A stretch of 42,747 nt of DNA from an uncultured Schlesneria sp. (GTDB taxonomy: Bacteria > Planctomycetota > Planctomycetia > Planctomycetales > Planctomycetaceae): contig CAILLA010000184.1 in assembly GCA_903834925.1 (NCBI GenBank), forward strand, positions 1 to 42,747. The letters run 5' to 3'. The notes under the pieces were generated by a model that was given only the letters and a program-made list of their open reading frames with translations, searched no databases and was not told the origin of the DNA. Of this stretch, positions 1-10,085 are shown piece after piece (within the stretch, counting starts at the first letter, position 1; the number at the start of each line of letters is the position of its first letter). The position numbers and the translations under genes were made by a program.

Positions 1-3000
1 AGAGAGCCAGGGTTTCTAAAACATCATTTCCGAGTCGCGCGTTCCCCTAAAGTGCAGTTACGTCGAAACAACAGTAAATGTGATATTCCGCCGAAGCTCA
101 AGACGACCCTGAATTGGTTGCAAGAACTTCAGAAGGCAGCAGCGAAGTTCGTCAACGGCTCGTCAGATGTGGATCAAAACATTGTCTTCGTGGCGATGCG
201 CGACCTTGAAAAACAATGTCAGGATCAGCTTGCCAATCTCTCGTCAAACGCGTTGTGGTTGACTCATTTGGCAACTCCGCCGAGCTTGAGCCAGTTCGGA
301 CCTGCTGACCAGTTTAAACAAGCCAGCGAATGGCAAGCCGTACTTCAGCAGTTGGACGAAATCCCCTCATTACGCGACATCGTGGGCTTTGAAAACCTGT
401 TGCTCCCAAAAATCGATGCGATGATTTCCAACCCGTTCATTGTTGACCAGAACGTCTCCCTAAGCCCTAAGCCGTCCCCGATTCCAGCGGTGGAACTGAC
501 GGCGGTAACGCTTGAACCGGCCGACGTCTCGTGGCTTGTTCAGTTGCGCGAACTGCTTCAAGCATCGATCCAGCAGGCGAGTCGGGTCCTGCTGGACATC
601 GAAGAGCGTGCGGACCAGTGCCGTGAGTTGGCCGATATTGAATACGACTTCTTATACGACCCACGGCGGCGTCTGCTTGCGATCGGCTTTAATGTCAGTG
701 AGATGCGACGTGACAGCAGCTTCTATGATCTGCTTGCATCCGAAGCCAGGCTGGCCAGTTTTGTCGGAATCGCTCAGGGACGACTTGAGCAGGAACATTG
801 GTTCGCGTTGGGGCGATCACTGACGACACTAAACGGTCAACAGACATTGCTATCGTGGAGCGGTTCCATGTTCGAATATTTGATGCCGCTACTTGTCATG
901 CCAACCTACGACAACACTTTGCTCGATCAAACCTATCACGCCGTGATTGATCGGCAGATCCAATACGGGAAGCAGCGTGGAATCCCCTGGGGGGTATCAG
1001 AGTCAGGCTATCAGGCAACTGATGCACAACTGAATTACCAGTATCGAGCGTTTGGAGTTCCGGGCCTGGGGTTCAAGCGGGGTCTGGCAGATGATCTTGT
1101 GATTGCACCTTACGCCGCCGCGATGGCCTTGATGATTGCCCCAAAAAAGGCGTGTGCCAACCTGCAGTTCATGGCTGTCAAGGGCTTTGAGGGGACGTAC
1201 GGATTTCACGAGGCTGTCGACTATACGCCGTCGCGACTGTCGAGGGGGCAGTCATACGCAATCGTGCAGTCTTATATGGCACATCATCAGGGAATGACTT
1301 TTCTATCACTGGCGTATGTCTTGCTGAATCAGCCAATGCAAAAACGGTTCGAATCTGACCCGGAATTTCAGGCAACGGACTTGTTGCTGCAAGAGCGAAT
1401 TCCGCAAGTCCTTCCGTGCTTTCCGCACGCCAGCGAGGTCTCTTCTGATCGACCGCCTGCTGGCGATCGTGAGTCACTCATTCGTGTCTTCACGACACCT
1501 AACACGCCTGGCCCCGAAGTCCATCTGTTGTCGAACGGTCGCTACCACGTCATGGTGACAAACAGTGGAGGTGGATACAGCCTCTGGAAAGATCTCGCTG
1601 TCACCCGCTGGCGTGAAGACAGCACGCGCGACAGCACGGGAATCTTCTGTTATCTTCGGGATGTCAACAGCGGCGACGTCTGGTCGACGTCGCATCAGCC
1701 GACGCTTCAGCCGACCAAACGTTACGAAGCCATTTTCTCGCAAGCACGTGCCGAGTTCCGGCGTCGGGACAGTTTGATCAAGCTCCATACTGAGATTGCG
1801 GTTTCACCCGAGGATGATATTGAGATTCGTCGTACGACAATCGTGAATCGTTCGAAGGTCATACGGACGATCGAATTGACGAGCTATGCCGAAGTGGTTC
1901 TCGCGGCCCCAAATGCCGAAGCGACACATCCAGCATTTTCGAATCTGTTCGTTCAGACCGAAATCCTCGAGCAGCAACAGGCGATTTTGTGTACGCGCCG
2001 ACCCCGATCGCATAACGAACATCCCCCGTGGATGATGCATTTGCTGGACGTACGCGGGGCATCGGTCGGTGATGCATCGTATGAAACCGATCGGTCGAAA
2101 TTCATCGGCCGAAACCACACAACGGTGGCTCCCCTGGCCATGGGCCGTTCCGGAAATCTGTCAAACAGTGGTGGCTCGGTCCTCGATCCAATCGTCGCCA
2201 TTCGCCGACGTATCACACTAACACCGGACGAATCTGTGATCGTCGATCTTGTCGTCGGCATGTCTGAGACACGTGAGGGAGCACTGGCTCTGATTGACAA
2301 ATACCATGACCGGCATCTTGCCGATCGGGTATTCGATATGGCATGGACCCACGGGCAGGTTTTGCTGCGGCAGCTCAATGCCAGCGAATCGGATGCTCAG
2401 ATCTTTGGTCGACTTGCCAGTTCGGTCGTCTACGCCACTGCGGCACGTCGAGCAAATTCAACGATACTGGCAAAGAACGTGCGAGGACAATCGGGCCTTT
2501 GGGGGTATGGAATCTCGGGTGATTTACCGATCGTACTCTTGCGGATCTCGAGCCCTGAGAAGATCGAATTAGTCCGACAGATTGTTCAGGCTCAAGCCTA
2601 CTGGAAACTAAAAGGCCTCGTCGTGGATCTCGTCATCTGGAACGAGGACTCATCAGGATATCGGCAGGTCTTGCAAGATCTGATTATTGGGGTGATTTCA
2701 GCAGGAAGCGGCGCTCAAACACTCGACCGACCCGGTGGGATTTTCGTTCGTCGTGCGGAACAGATGTCGGATGAAGATCGCATCCTGTTACAAACAGTCG
2801 CGCGAGCCATCATCGTTTGCACCGACGGAACACTCGCCGAGCAGATTGAACGACGAGCGCGTATTGACGTGCGAGTTGCCGAACTTCTCCCCACTCGGTT
2901 GCGTCGAATGGAAGTCATTCCCAATGCCACGATGACATCCCGAGATTTGAAGTTCTTTAATGGAGTCGGCGGATTCACGACAGACGGGCACGAGTATGTC

Positions 3001-5343
3001 ATCCGTCTCGAACCCGGCCAGGTGACACCCGCACCGTGGGCCAATGTGCTGGCGAATCCGAATTTCGGCACCGTGATTTCCGAAAGTGGCGGAGCCTATA
3101 CCTGGTGTCAGAACGCACACGAATTTCGTCTGACTCCCTGGAACAACGATCCCGTGACGGATGCCAGTGGGGAAGCGCTTTACCTCCGCGACGAAGAGAG
3201 TGGATACTATTGGTCTCCGACGCCGCAACCTGCCCGAGGAACCCAGCCGTACGTCTGCCGCCACGGATTCGGATACAGCGTTTTCGAGTATACGGAAAAC
3301 GGTATTACATCAGAACTTTGGATCTATGTGGCAACCGATGCACCGATCAAGTTTGCCGTCCTTAAAGTCAAGAACACCTCGGGAAGATCGCGGCGATTAT
3401 CAGCAACGGCCTATTGCGAATGGGTGCTGGCGGAAATGCGGTCCAAGTCGCTGATGCACATCGTTACCGAAATCGATCCGAAGTGCGGAGCATTGCTCGC
3501 TCGCAATACTTATAGCATTGACTTTGCAGAGCGGATTGCGTTTATCGACGCGAGCGATCCTGTGCGAAGTATGACGGGCGATCGAACGGAATTCCTCGGT
3601 CGAAACGGAAATTCTACCAGGCCAGCCGCGATGTCCCGCATGCGACTTTCGGGAAAAGTTGGCGCGGGTCTTGATCCGTGTGCGGCAATGCAAGTTTCGT
3701 TCGATCTGGCCGACAACCGTGAAAGGGAAATCGTGTTCACGATGGGAGTGGGACGCGATATCGACGATGTCCGGACCCTGGTCCAGCGGTTTCGCGGCCA
3801 TGAACCAGCGAAACAGGCTTTGGAAGCGGTCTGGGGGTTTTGGAACCGTACTCTTGGCGCGGTTCACGTCGAAACTCCCGACCCGGCGCTCAACTTGATG
3901 GCGAATGGCTGGTTATTGTATCAGACGTTGTCGGCCCGATTCTGGGCGCGGAGTGGATTCTATCAGTCAGGTGGAGCAATTGGTTTTCGCGATCAATTGC
4001 AAGATGTGGCGGCGCTGCTACACACCGAACCGCGATTGATTCGCGAGCATTTGCTGTTGTGCGCTGGACACCAGTTTCCGAAAGGGGATGTCCAGCACTG
4101 GTGGCACCCGCCACAAGATCGGGGAGTCCGGACCCACTTTTCCGATGACTTTCTCTGGCTACCGCTCGTTGCCTGTCGGTATGTGATGGCAACGGGAGAC
4201 ACCGGCGTCTGGAACGAAGTCGTTCCGTTTATCGAAGGCCGCTCCGTCAAGCCCGACGAAGATGCCTATTACGATCTTCCTACCCGATCAAACGAATCGG
4301 CGACTCTGTACGAGCACTGCGTTCGCGCAATCGTCAATAGCCTGTCGTTTGGAATCCACGGACTTCCATTAATCGGCTGTGGCGATTGGAACGACGGCAT
4401 GAACCTGGTCGGGGAAAAGGGGAAAGGGGAAAGCGTCTGGCTGGCATTCTTCCTGTACGACATTTTACAGAAGTTTTCGAAGATTGCGCGGACACGTGGT
4501 GATTTCAATTTCGCAGAACGCTGCGAGGTCGAGGCGACAAAGCTGGTGCAAAACATTGAAGCGAACGCCTGGGATGGCGAATGGTATCGCCGAGCGTACT
4601 TTGATAATGGCGAGCCACTCGGTTCTGCCACGAATCTCGAATGCCAGATCGACTCACTGCCCCAATGCTGGTCAATTCTGTCAAAAGCGGGCGACCCCGC
4701 TCGATCTCGAATGGCGATGGACGCTGTTGATCGTCGACTCGTGCGTCGCGATAGCGGCCTGATCCAATTGTTTGATCCTCCGTTCGATCATTCGGCGGCC
4801 GATCCAGGGTACATTAAGGGATACGTTCCTGGGGTCCGTGAGAACGGGGGCCAATATACCCATGCGGCGATTTGGACCGTGATGGCCTTCGCCGAACTCG
4901 GCGACCACAAACGAGCGTGGGAGTTATTCTCGTTAATTAATCCGGTCAATCACGGTTCGACACTTGAACAGATCGCAATCTACAAGGTCGAGCCGTATGT
5001 GGTTGCCGCCGATGTCTACGCAGTCGCCCCGCACATTGGACGAGGTGGCTGGACGTGGTATACCGGTTCGGCTGGATGGATGTACCGTCTGATCACCGAA
5101 TCGCTACTGGGACTGCATCTGGAAGTTGACAAACTTCGAATGGCCCCCTGCCTTCACGCCGACTGGAAGTCATACACAATCCAATACCGTTTCCGAGAGA
5201 CCTACTACCGCATCACCGTTCTGCAACCTGAGCCGAGTCGAACTGTGAAACGGGTGACTCTTGATGGTGTCGATCAGCCTGATTGTCTGATCGCACTCAA
5301 TGACGACCGGCGCAGTCATCAGGTCGAAGTCGAATTGGGGTAG
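1..5343 (+). CDS. Cyclic beta-1,2-glucan synthase-like protein (NdvB type), C-terminal part; 5' end outside window
   Basis: The frame is open from the first base to the TAG at 5341-5343, so the gene very probably starts upstream; the GTG at 52 is only the first possible start inside the window. About 1780 residues are visible, against roughly 2800 in the family, so the missing part should be the membrane-bound GT84 synthase. Domains in order (residues counted from base 1): a linker to about 190; a glycoamylase-like transglycosylation domain (PF10091, now GH189) at about 190-480, with WGVSESGY and YMAHHQGMTF; two beta-sandwich regions, the first with NGRYHVMVTNSGGGYS; and a GH94 (alpha/alpha)6 domain from about 1310. 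GDWNDGMN at about 1461 is the GH94 catalytic-acid motif, and VRENGGQYTHAAIW is another hallmark. Known family role: synthesis, cyclisation and chain-length control of beta-1,2-glucan. Activity here is inferred. Confidence 0.9.
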   Translation, partial: REPGFLKHHFRVARSPKVQLRRNNSKCDIPPKLKTTLNWLQELQKAAAKFVNGSSDVDQNIVFVAMRDLEKQCQDQLANLSSNALWLTHLATPPSLSQFGPADQFKQASEWQAVLQQLDEIPSLRDIVGFENLLLPKIDAMISNPFIVDQNVSLSPKPSPIPAVELTAVTLEPADVSWLVQLRELLQASIQQASRVLLDIEERADQCRELADIEYDFLYDPRRRLLAIGFNVSEMRRDSSFYDLLASEARLASFVGIAQGRLEQEHWFALGRSLTTLNGQQTLLSWSGSMFEYLMPLLVMPTYDNTLLDQTYHAVIDRQIQYGKQRGIPWGVSESGYQATDAQLNYQYRAFGVPGLGFKRGLADDLVIAPYAAAMALMIAPKKACANLQFMAVKGFEGTYGFHEAVDYTPSRLSRGQSYAIVQSYMAHHQGMTFLSLAYVLLNQPMQKRFESDPEFQATDLLLQERIPQVLPCFPHASEVSSDRPPAGDRESLIRVFTTPNTPGPEVHLLSNGRYHVMVTNSGGGYSLWKDLAVTRWREDSTRDSTGIFCYLRDVNSGDVWSTSHQPTLQPTKRYEAIFSQARAEFRRRDSLIKLHTEIAVSPEDDIEIRRTTIVNRSKVIRTIELTSYAEVVLAAPNAEATHPAFSNLFVQTEILEQQQAILCTRRPRSHNEHPPWMMHLLDVRGASVGDASYETDRSKFIGRNHTTVAPLAMGRSGNLSNSGGSVLDPIVAIRRRITLTPDESVIVDLVVGMSETREGALALIDKYHDRHLADRVFDMAWTHGQVLLRQLNASESDAQIFGRLASSVVYATAARRANSTILAKNVRGQSGLWGYGISGDLPIVLLRISSPEKIELVRQIVQAQAYWKLKGLVVDLVIWNEDSSGYRQVLQDLIIGVISAGSGAQTLDRPGGIFVRRAEQMSDEDRILLQTVARAIIVCTDGTLAEQIERRARIDVRVAELLPTRLRRMEVIPNATMTSRDLKFFNGVGGFTTDGHEYVIRLEPGQVTPAPWANVLANPNFGTVISESGGAYTWCQNAHEFRLTPWNNDPVTDASGEALYLRDEESGYYWSPTPQPARGTQPYVCRHGFGYSVFEYTENGITSELWIYVATDAPIKFAVLKVKNTSGRSRRLSATAYCEWVLAEMRSKSLMHIVTEIDPKCGALLARNTYSIDFAERIAFIDASDPVRSMTGDRTEFLGRNGNSTRPAAMSRMRLSGKVGAGLDPCAAMQVSFDLADNREREIVFTMGVGRDIDDVRTLVQRFRGHEPAKQALEAVWGFWNRTLGAVHVETPDPALNLMANGWLLYQTLSARFWARSGFYQSGGAIGFRDQLQDVAALLHTEPRLIREHLLLCAGHQFPKGDVQHWWHPPQDRGVRTHFSDDFLWLPLVACRYVMATGDTGVWNEVVPFIEGRSVKPDEDAYYDLPTRSNESATLYEHCVRAIVNSLSFGIHGLPLIGCGDWNDGMNLVGEKGKGESVWLAFFLYDILQKFSKIARTRGDFNFAERCEVEATKLVQNIEANAWDGEWYRRAYFDNGEPLGSATNLECQIDSLPQCWSILSKAGDPARSRMAMDAVDRRLVRRDSGLIQLFDPPFDHSAADPGYIKGYVPGVRENGGQYTHAAIWTVMAFAELGDHKRAWELFSLINPVNHGSTLEQIAIYKVEPYVVAADVYAVAPHIGRGGWTWYTGSAGWMYRLITESLLGLHLEVDKLRMAPCLHADWKSYTIQYRFRETYYRITVLQPEPSRTVKRVTLDGVDQPDCLIALNDDRRSHQVEVELG

Positions 5344-5400
5344 TTTACATTCGTTACGCCGATCCTCAGCCGGTATAACCTTCAAGATAAATTTTTCACA

Positions 5401-7338
5401 ATGCTACTGACGCGGTTGGAAAAACGTTGCATGACATCCACTCCTGGTCCGGTTGCCGAACACGATGAACATTACTTCGACAAGTGGATCGCGCTTTTGG
5501 CAACGATTGCCATCGCTGTTTATCTTTCCCTGAGATTCACAGCGAACGGCTCGACGATGTTCGGCCCGCTACGGTTGATGGATTGGCCTTTGATCGTCGC
5601 ACTGGTTGGCGGTGGATTACCGCTAGTCGCTGAACTGATATGGAAACTGGTCCATTTTCAGTTTGGTTCGGACCTGCTTGCAGGGCTTTCAATCATCACG
5701 TCGATCTTGCTCGGTGAATACCTGGCCGGGACACTGGTGGTGCTGATGCTTTCTGGTGGCGAAGCCCTGGAGGCATTCGCTGTCAAAAGTGCTTCGTCTG
5801 TATTGGATGCGCTGGCGCGGCGAATGCCGACGAAGGCGCATCGTAAAGCCGGAGAAGTGATTCAGGACATCACCGTCGATCAAATCATAATCGGTGACAC
5901 CCTGGTGGTGTTTCCGCACGAAATTTGTCCGGTCGATGGAACGGTCTTGGCCGGTAATGGTTCGATGGATGAAGCGTTTCTCACGGGTGAACCCTACCTG
6001 ATGCCAAAGTCGGCGGGTTCGACGGTCCTGTCAGGCGCAATGAACGGCGAAGCCGCCCTGACGATTCGATCAGACAAGCTGGCCGTTGATTCCCGTTATG
6101 CTCAAGTCATGAAGGTGATGCAGACCGCCGATGAAAATCGACCTCGAATGCGACGACTCGGTGATACGCTAGGAGCCTACTACACACCACTCGCAATCAC
6201 GTTGGCAGCGTTGGCATGGTGGATCAGTGGAAATGTCACCAGGTTTCTGGCTGTACTGGTTGTTGCGACGCCATGCCCACTGTTGATTGCGATTCCCGTG
6301 GCGATCATCGGATCAATTTCCCTGGCCGCAAGGCGGGGAATTATTATCCGCGACCCAAGCGTCCTGGAGCGAATTCCAACATGTCGAGTTGCCATCTTCG
6401 ATAAAACTGGCACATTGACATACGGTCGGCCAGCGCTAACCGAGATCATCCCCGGCCCAGGCCTCAGTAAAGACGAAGCATTGTCTCTACTTGGTAGCCT
6501 TGAAAGGTACTCAAAACATCCACTTGCATCGGCCATTACAGGTCTCGCACGCGAACGCCATGTACCGTTGCACGATGTCAGCGAAGTCCACGAGTTGCCA
6601 GGCGAAGGTTTGACCGGTGTCGTCGCCGGTCGCCGTGTTCGCGTGACCAGTCGAACCAAGCTGGCCAAACAGTCATCCAATGAAGCCATCGCCCATATCC
6701 TGCAGAGCTTGCCTGCGCAGGTGGCTGGAATGGAATGCATCGCCATTATTGATGATAAGATTCCTGTCACCTGCCGATTTCGCGACCAGCCCCGGACCGA
6801 TGGAGCCCCCTTTGTCCAGCATTTGTCTCCCAAACATCATTTTCAAAAAGTCATGATCGTCTCGGGCGACCGCGAGTCCGAAGTAAGATATCTGGCCGAA
6901 TTGATTGGAATCCATGAAGTCCATTTCAGTCAGACCCCAGAACAAAAACTCGAGCTGATCAGAAACGAGACCAAACTGGCGAATACGGTTTTTGTAGGCG
7001 ATGGCATCAATGATGCCCCTGCTTTAACTGCAGCAACAGTAGGAATCGCGCTCGGAGGGAGCACGGATATCACCTCGGAAGCGGCTCACGCGGTGATCCT
7101 GGACAGTTCGTTAAGCAAAGTCGACGAACTACTGCATATCGGTCAACAGCTGCGCCAGATTGTGTTGGAGAGTGCGGTGGGTGGGATGGTGCTGAGCGTG
7201 GGAGGTATGATTCTCGCCGCGTGTGGACTATTACCGCCGATTACTGGGGCCATTGCCCAGGAAGTGATCGATCTGCTCGCGGTTCTGAATGCATTGCGAG
7301 CGGCTCGAGCGCCAAAACATCTGACGGACTTCGACTAA
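5401..7338 (+). CDS. P1B-type heavy-metal translocating P-type ATPase, no N-terminal metal-binding domain
   Basis: ATP-driven export of a transition metal across the inner membrane. Visible motifs: TGEP in the actuator domain near residue 196, the phosphorylation loop DKTGTLT starting at D334, the P1B-specific SKHPLA with H373, and the hinge GDGINDAP at 533. The membrane metal-site motif is TPCP (T290-P291-C292-P293), not the CPC of copper and zinc pumps; TPC is the signature reported for the P1B-5 group (nickel/iron-linked), so the metal should not be assumed to be copper. There is no N-terminal CxxC metal-binding domain. Eight membrane segments are plausible: four before the actuator domain, two around TPCP and two at the C-terminus. 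The ATG at 5401 and the in-frame ATG at 5431 both lack a clear ribosome binding site. A terminator-like hairpin follows the stop. Confidence 0.93.
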   Translation: MLLTRLEKRCMTSTPGPVAEHDEHYFDKWIALLATIAIAVYLSLRFTANGSTMFGPLRLMDWPLIVALVGGGLPLVAELIWKLVHFQFGSDLLAGLSIITSILLGEYLAGTLVVLMLSGGEALEAFAVKSASSVLDALARRMPTKAHRKAGEVIQDITVDQIIIGDTLVVFPHEICPVDGTVLAGNGSMDEAFLTGEPYLMPKSAGSTVLSGAMNGEAALTIRSDKLAVDSRYAQVMKVMQTADENRPRMRRLGDTLGAYYTPLAITLAALAWWISGNVTRFLAVLVVATPCPLLIAIPVAIIGSISLAARRGIIIRDPSVLERIPTCRVAIFDKTGTLTYGRPALTEIIPGPGLSKDEALSLLGSLERYSKHPLASAITGLARERHVPLHDVSEVHELPGEGLTGVVAGRRVRVTSRTKLAKQSSNEAIAHILQSLPAQVAGMECIAIIDDKIPVTCRFRDQPRTDGAPFVQHLSPKHHFQKVMIVSGDRESEVRYLAELIGIHEVHFSQTPEQKLELIRNETKLANTVFVGDGINDAPALTAATVGIALGGSTDITSEAAHAVILDSSLSKVDELLHIGQQLRQIVLESAVGGMVLSVGGMILAACGLLPPITGAIAQEVIDLLAVLNALRAARAPKHLTDFD

Positions 7339-7358
7339 TGCTTTGTCAATCTTCTGAA

Positions 7359-7402
7359 TTCGTGTGCCACTGCTTGACCATCTTCGGTCAAGCAGTGCTC
7401 TT
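7359..7402 (+). terminator. Terminator-like hairpin after the metal ATPase gene (hairpin family C, copy 1)
   Basis: CACTGCTTGACC at 7368-7379 pairs perfectly with GGTCAAGCAGTG at 7386-7397 across a 6-nt loop, followed by CTCTTTA. The flank TTCGTGTGCCACTG at 7359-7372 recurs exactly at 34540-34553, so this is a member of a repeat family. It lies 21 nt after the ATPase stop and before the phosphorylase gene. Confidence 0.75.
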
Positions 7403-7442
7403 TATTCAATGAGTATCACACACGTCAAATGATAAACGCCCC

Positions 7443-9989
7443 ATGAGCAATCAGACGCATCCCAATCACCAGTTTTACGGACTACTCCCTCGGGAAATCG
7501 AAGGGTTCGATCGCCTGGCTGAACTGGCGTTAAACTTGAGATGTTCCTGGAACCATGCCACTGACGAAGTCTGGCGACATCTCGATCCCAACTTGTGGGA
7601 AATCACCCATAACCCCTGGATTGTATTGCAGACGGCACCGCGAGATCGGATCGAACAATTATTGGCCGATCCAGGCTTCCGAAGTCGGGTCGAGGATCTG
7701 GTGCAGACCAGACATCAAGTCATGGAAAAGCCAGCTTGGTTTCAGCAGAATTATGCAGAGAGCGACCTGAACTGCGTCGCCTACTTCAGCATGGAATTCA
7801 TGTTGAGCGAAGCATTGCCCATCTATTCCGGTGGACTCGGCAACGTGGCCGGCGACCAACTAAAGACCACCAGCGACCTGGGGGTCCCCGTCGTCGGTGT
7901 CGGGCTGCTTTATCAGCGAGGTTATTTTCGTCAGGTGATCGATCAGGACGGCGCGCAAGAGGCTCTGTACCCCTTCAATGATCCTGGTCAGTTGCCGATC
8001 GCTCCGTTGCGTCAACCGAATGGCGAGTGGTTACGGTTGGAGATTGCACTGCCGGGTTACTCGGTCTGGCTGCGAGCCTGGCAAGTCCAGGTCGGTCGAG
8101 TGAAGCTCTATCTTCTGGACAGCAACGACGCCGCGAATTATCCGGCTCATCGAGGGATTACCAGTGAACTCTACGGTGGCGGGTCGGAACTTCGGCTCAA
8201 ACAAGAACTGTTGCTGGGTGTCGGCGGATGGCGATTACTCCGTGCAATCGGAATCCAGCCGGACGTCTGTCATCTCAATGAAGGGCATGCCGCATTTGCG
8301 ATTCTCGAGCGTGCCTGGACCTACATGAACGAGACCGGACAGCCGTTCGACGTTGCACTGGCAGTGACCAGAGCCGGAAATGTTTTCACGACTCATACCG
8401 CAGTGGCAGCTGGCTTTGATCGATTTGCTCCGCATCTCATCGAGCAATATTGCGCTCGGTACGCTGAACAACGGCTGGGAATTTCGATTCAGAAATTCCT
8501 GGCGCTTGGTCGCCAGAACCCGAATGACATGTCGGAACCGTTTAACATGGCCTATCTAGCCATCCGCGGAAGCGGGGCGGTCAATGGAGTCAGCCGCTTG
8601 CACGGAAAAGTCAGCCAGAACATCTTCGCACCGGCATTCCCGCATTGGCCCGTAGACGAAGTGCCGATCGGATATGTGACAAACGGCGTCCATATGCCGA
8701 CTTGGGACTCAGCCTCTGCAGACGATCTTTGGACGGAGGCCTGTGGAAAAGACCGTTGGCTGGGGATTGCCAAAAATCTCGAACACGAAATTCGAAAATT
8801 ATCGGACGCCAAGATTTGGCAATTGCGTTCGACCGCCAGAGAATCTCTTGTGGAATTTGCTCGCAAACGACTGTCCCAAGATCTGGCTGCCTCGGGTGCG
8901 CCACCCGAGGACGTTGATCGAGCAAAACACCTGTTCGATCCAAATGCTTTGACGTTGGGTTTTGCACGCCGCTTCGCCACCTATAAACGGCCAAACCTGT
9001 TGCTGCATGATAAGGAGCGTTTACTTCGTCTACTCGCAAACCCCGCACGCCCGGTTCAATTGATTATCTCCGGAAAAGCCCATCCTAACGACCGGGCTGG
9101 ACAGGACATGATCCGCGAATGGATCACATTTATTCGCCAGCCTCAGGTACGGTCACACATCATTTTTCTCAGCGACTATGACATGCTACTGACAGAGAAT
9201 CTGGTCGCTGGCGTCGACGTCTGGATCAACACGCCAAGGCGACCTTGGGAGGCGAGTGGAACGAGTGGCATGAAGGTCCTTGTGAATGGAGGACTCAATC
9301 TCTCGGAATTGGACGGGTGGTGGGCGGAGGCCTACTCACGCGAAGTCGGATGGGCGTTGGGTGACGGGCAGGAACATGGTGACGATCCGTCGTGGGATGC
9401 TGCCGAAGCCGATTCGCTTTACGAACTGCTTGAGAAAGAAGTGATTCCTGAATTCTATAGCCGCGACGATCGCGGAATTCCCAAAGCTTGGGTCAATCGG
9501 ATCAGGGAAAGTATGGCCCGGTTGACACCCCGGTTTTCTGCCGACCGCACGGTACGCGAATATACCGAACAACGCTATCTGCCCGCCGCCAGCGAATATC
9601 GCAGGAGAGCCGATAACAACAGTGAAATCGGCAAGCAAATTGTCGAATGGAGTCGGAGCCTGAATCAAAAATGGTCCGGCATCCGCGTCGGCGAGGTCAA
9701 GGTCGTGACGCATGGCGACGAGCACCGATTCGAAGTTGAGGTCCTTTTAGGTGGCCTCAACGACGACACTGTGCGGGTGGAGCTTTACGCAAACGGGTTG
9801 GATGGCGGTCCGCCCGTCCGGCAGGCATTAGAACTGGTTCACCCAATCGACATTGAATCGGGTCGCTGCCTGTATCGCGGGGCCGTCTCTGCAAGCCGTC
9901 CACAGTCGGACTACACCGCCCGCGTCATCCCAAGGTTCGGCGGTGCTTCAGTCCCACTGGAAGCCACCCATATTTTATGGCAACGATGA
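7443..9989 (+). CDS. glgP: Alpha-glucan phosphorylase (GT35, GlgP-like, DUF3417-containing type)
   Basis: Phosphorolysis of alpha-1,4-glucan, releasing glucose 1-phosphate; cytoplasmic and pyridoxal-phosphate dependent. At 848 residues it matches the bacterial/archaeal TIGR02094 branch. Residues 1-110 form the extra N-terminal DUF3417 region (LRCSWNHATDEVW). The catalytic core has YFSMEFMLSEALPIYSGGLG near 115, HLNEGHAAF near 277, and EASGTSGMK, in which K611 aligns with the pyridoxal-phosphate Schiff-base lysine. A beta-sandwich-like tail follows from about residue 755. No strong ribosome binding site precedes the ATG, but the next start lies well inside the conserved region. With the GH94 enzyme upstream, this stretch has two enzymes linked to glucose 1-phosphate from different glucans. 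A hairpin separates it from the ATPase gene, so it may have its own promoter. Confidence 0.95.
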   Translation: MSNQTHPNHQFYGLLPREIEGFDRLAELALNLRCSWNHATDEVWRHLDPNLWEITHNPWIVLQTAPRDRIEQLLADPGFRSRVEDLVQTRHQVMEKPAWFQQNYAESDLNCVAYFSMEFMLSEALPIYSGGLGNVAGDQLKTTSDLGVPVVGVGLLYQRGYFRQVIDQDGAQEALYPFNDPGQLPIAPLRQPNGEWLRLEIALPGYSVWLRAWQVQVGRVKLYLLDSNDAANYPAHRGITSELYGGGSELRLKQELLLGVGGWRLLRAIGIQPDVCHLNEGHAAFAILERAWTYMNETGQPFDVALAVTRAGNVFTTHTAVAAGFDRFAPHLIEQYCARYAEQRLGISIQKFLALGRQNPNDMSEPFNMAYLAIRGSGAVNGVSRLHGKVSQNIFAPAFPHWPVDEVPIGYVTNGVHMPTWDSASADDLWTEACGKDRWLGIAKNLEHEIRKLSDAKIWQLRSTARESLVEFARKRLSQDLAASGAPPEDVDRAKHLFDPNALTLGFARRFATYKRPNLLLHDKERLLRLLANPARPVQLIISGKAHPNDRAGQDMIREWITFIRQPQVRSHIIFLSDYDMLLTENLVAGVDVWINTPRRPWEASGTSGMKVLVNGGLNLSELDGWWAEAYSREVGWALGDGQEHGDDPSWDAAEADSLYELLEKEVIPEFYSRDDRGIPKAWVNRIRESMARLTPRFSADRTVREYTEQRYLPAASEYRRRADNNSEIGKQIVEWSRSLNQKWSGIRVGEVKVVTHGDEHRFEVEVLLGGLNDDTVRVELYANGLDGGPPVRQALELVHPIDIESGRCLYRGAVSASRPQSDYTARVIPRFGGASVPLEATHILWQR

Positions 9990-10085
9990 AAACAAATCAC
10001 ATCATGCACGGAATGGTACCCAAGAACGTTCGAACTGATCTCGAATCGACCGAACTTCCCGAACGACAACCTGGACCAGGGGAAA

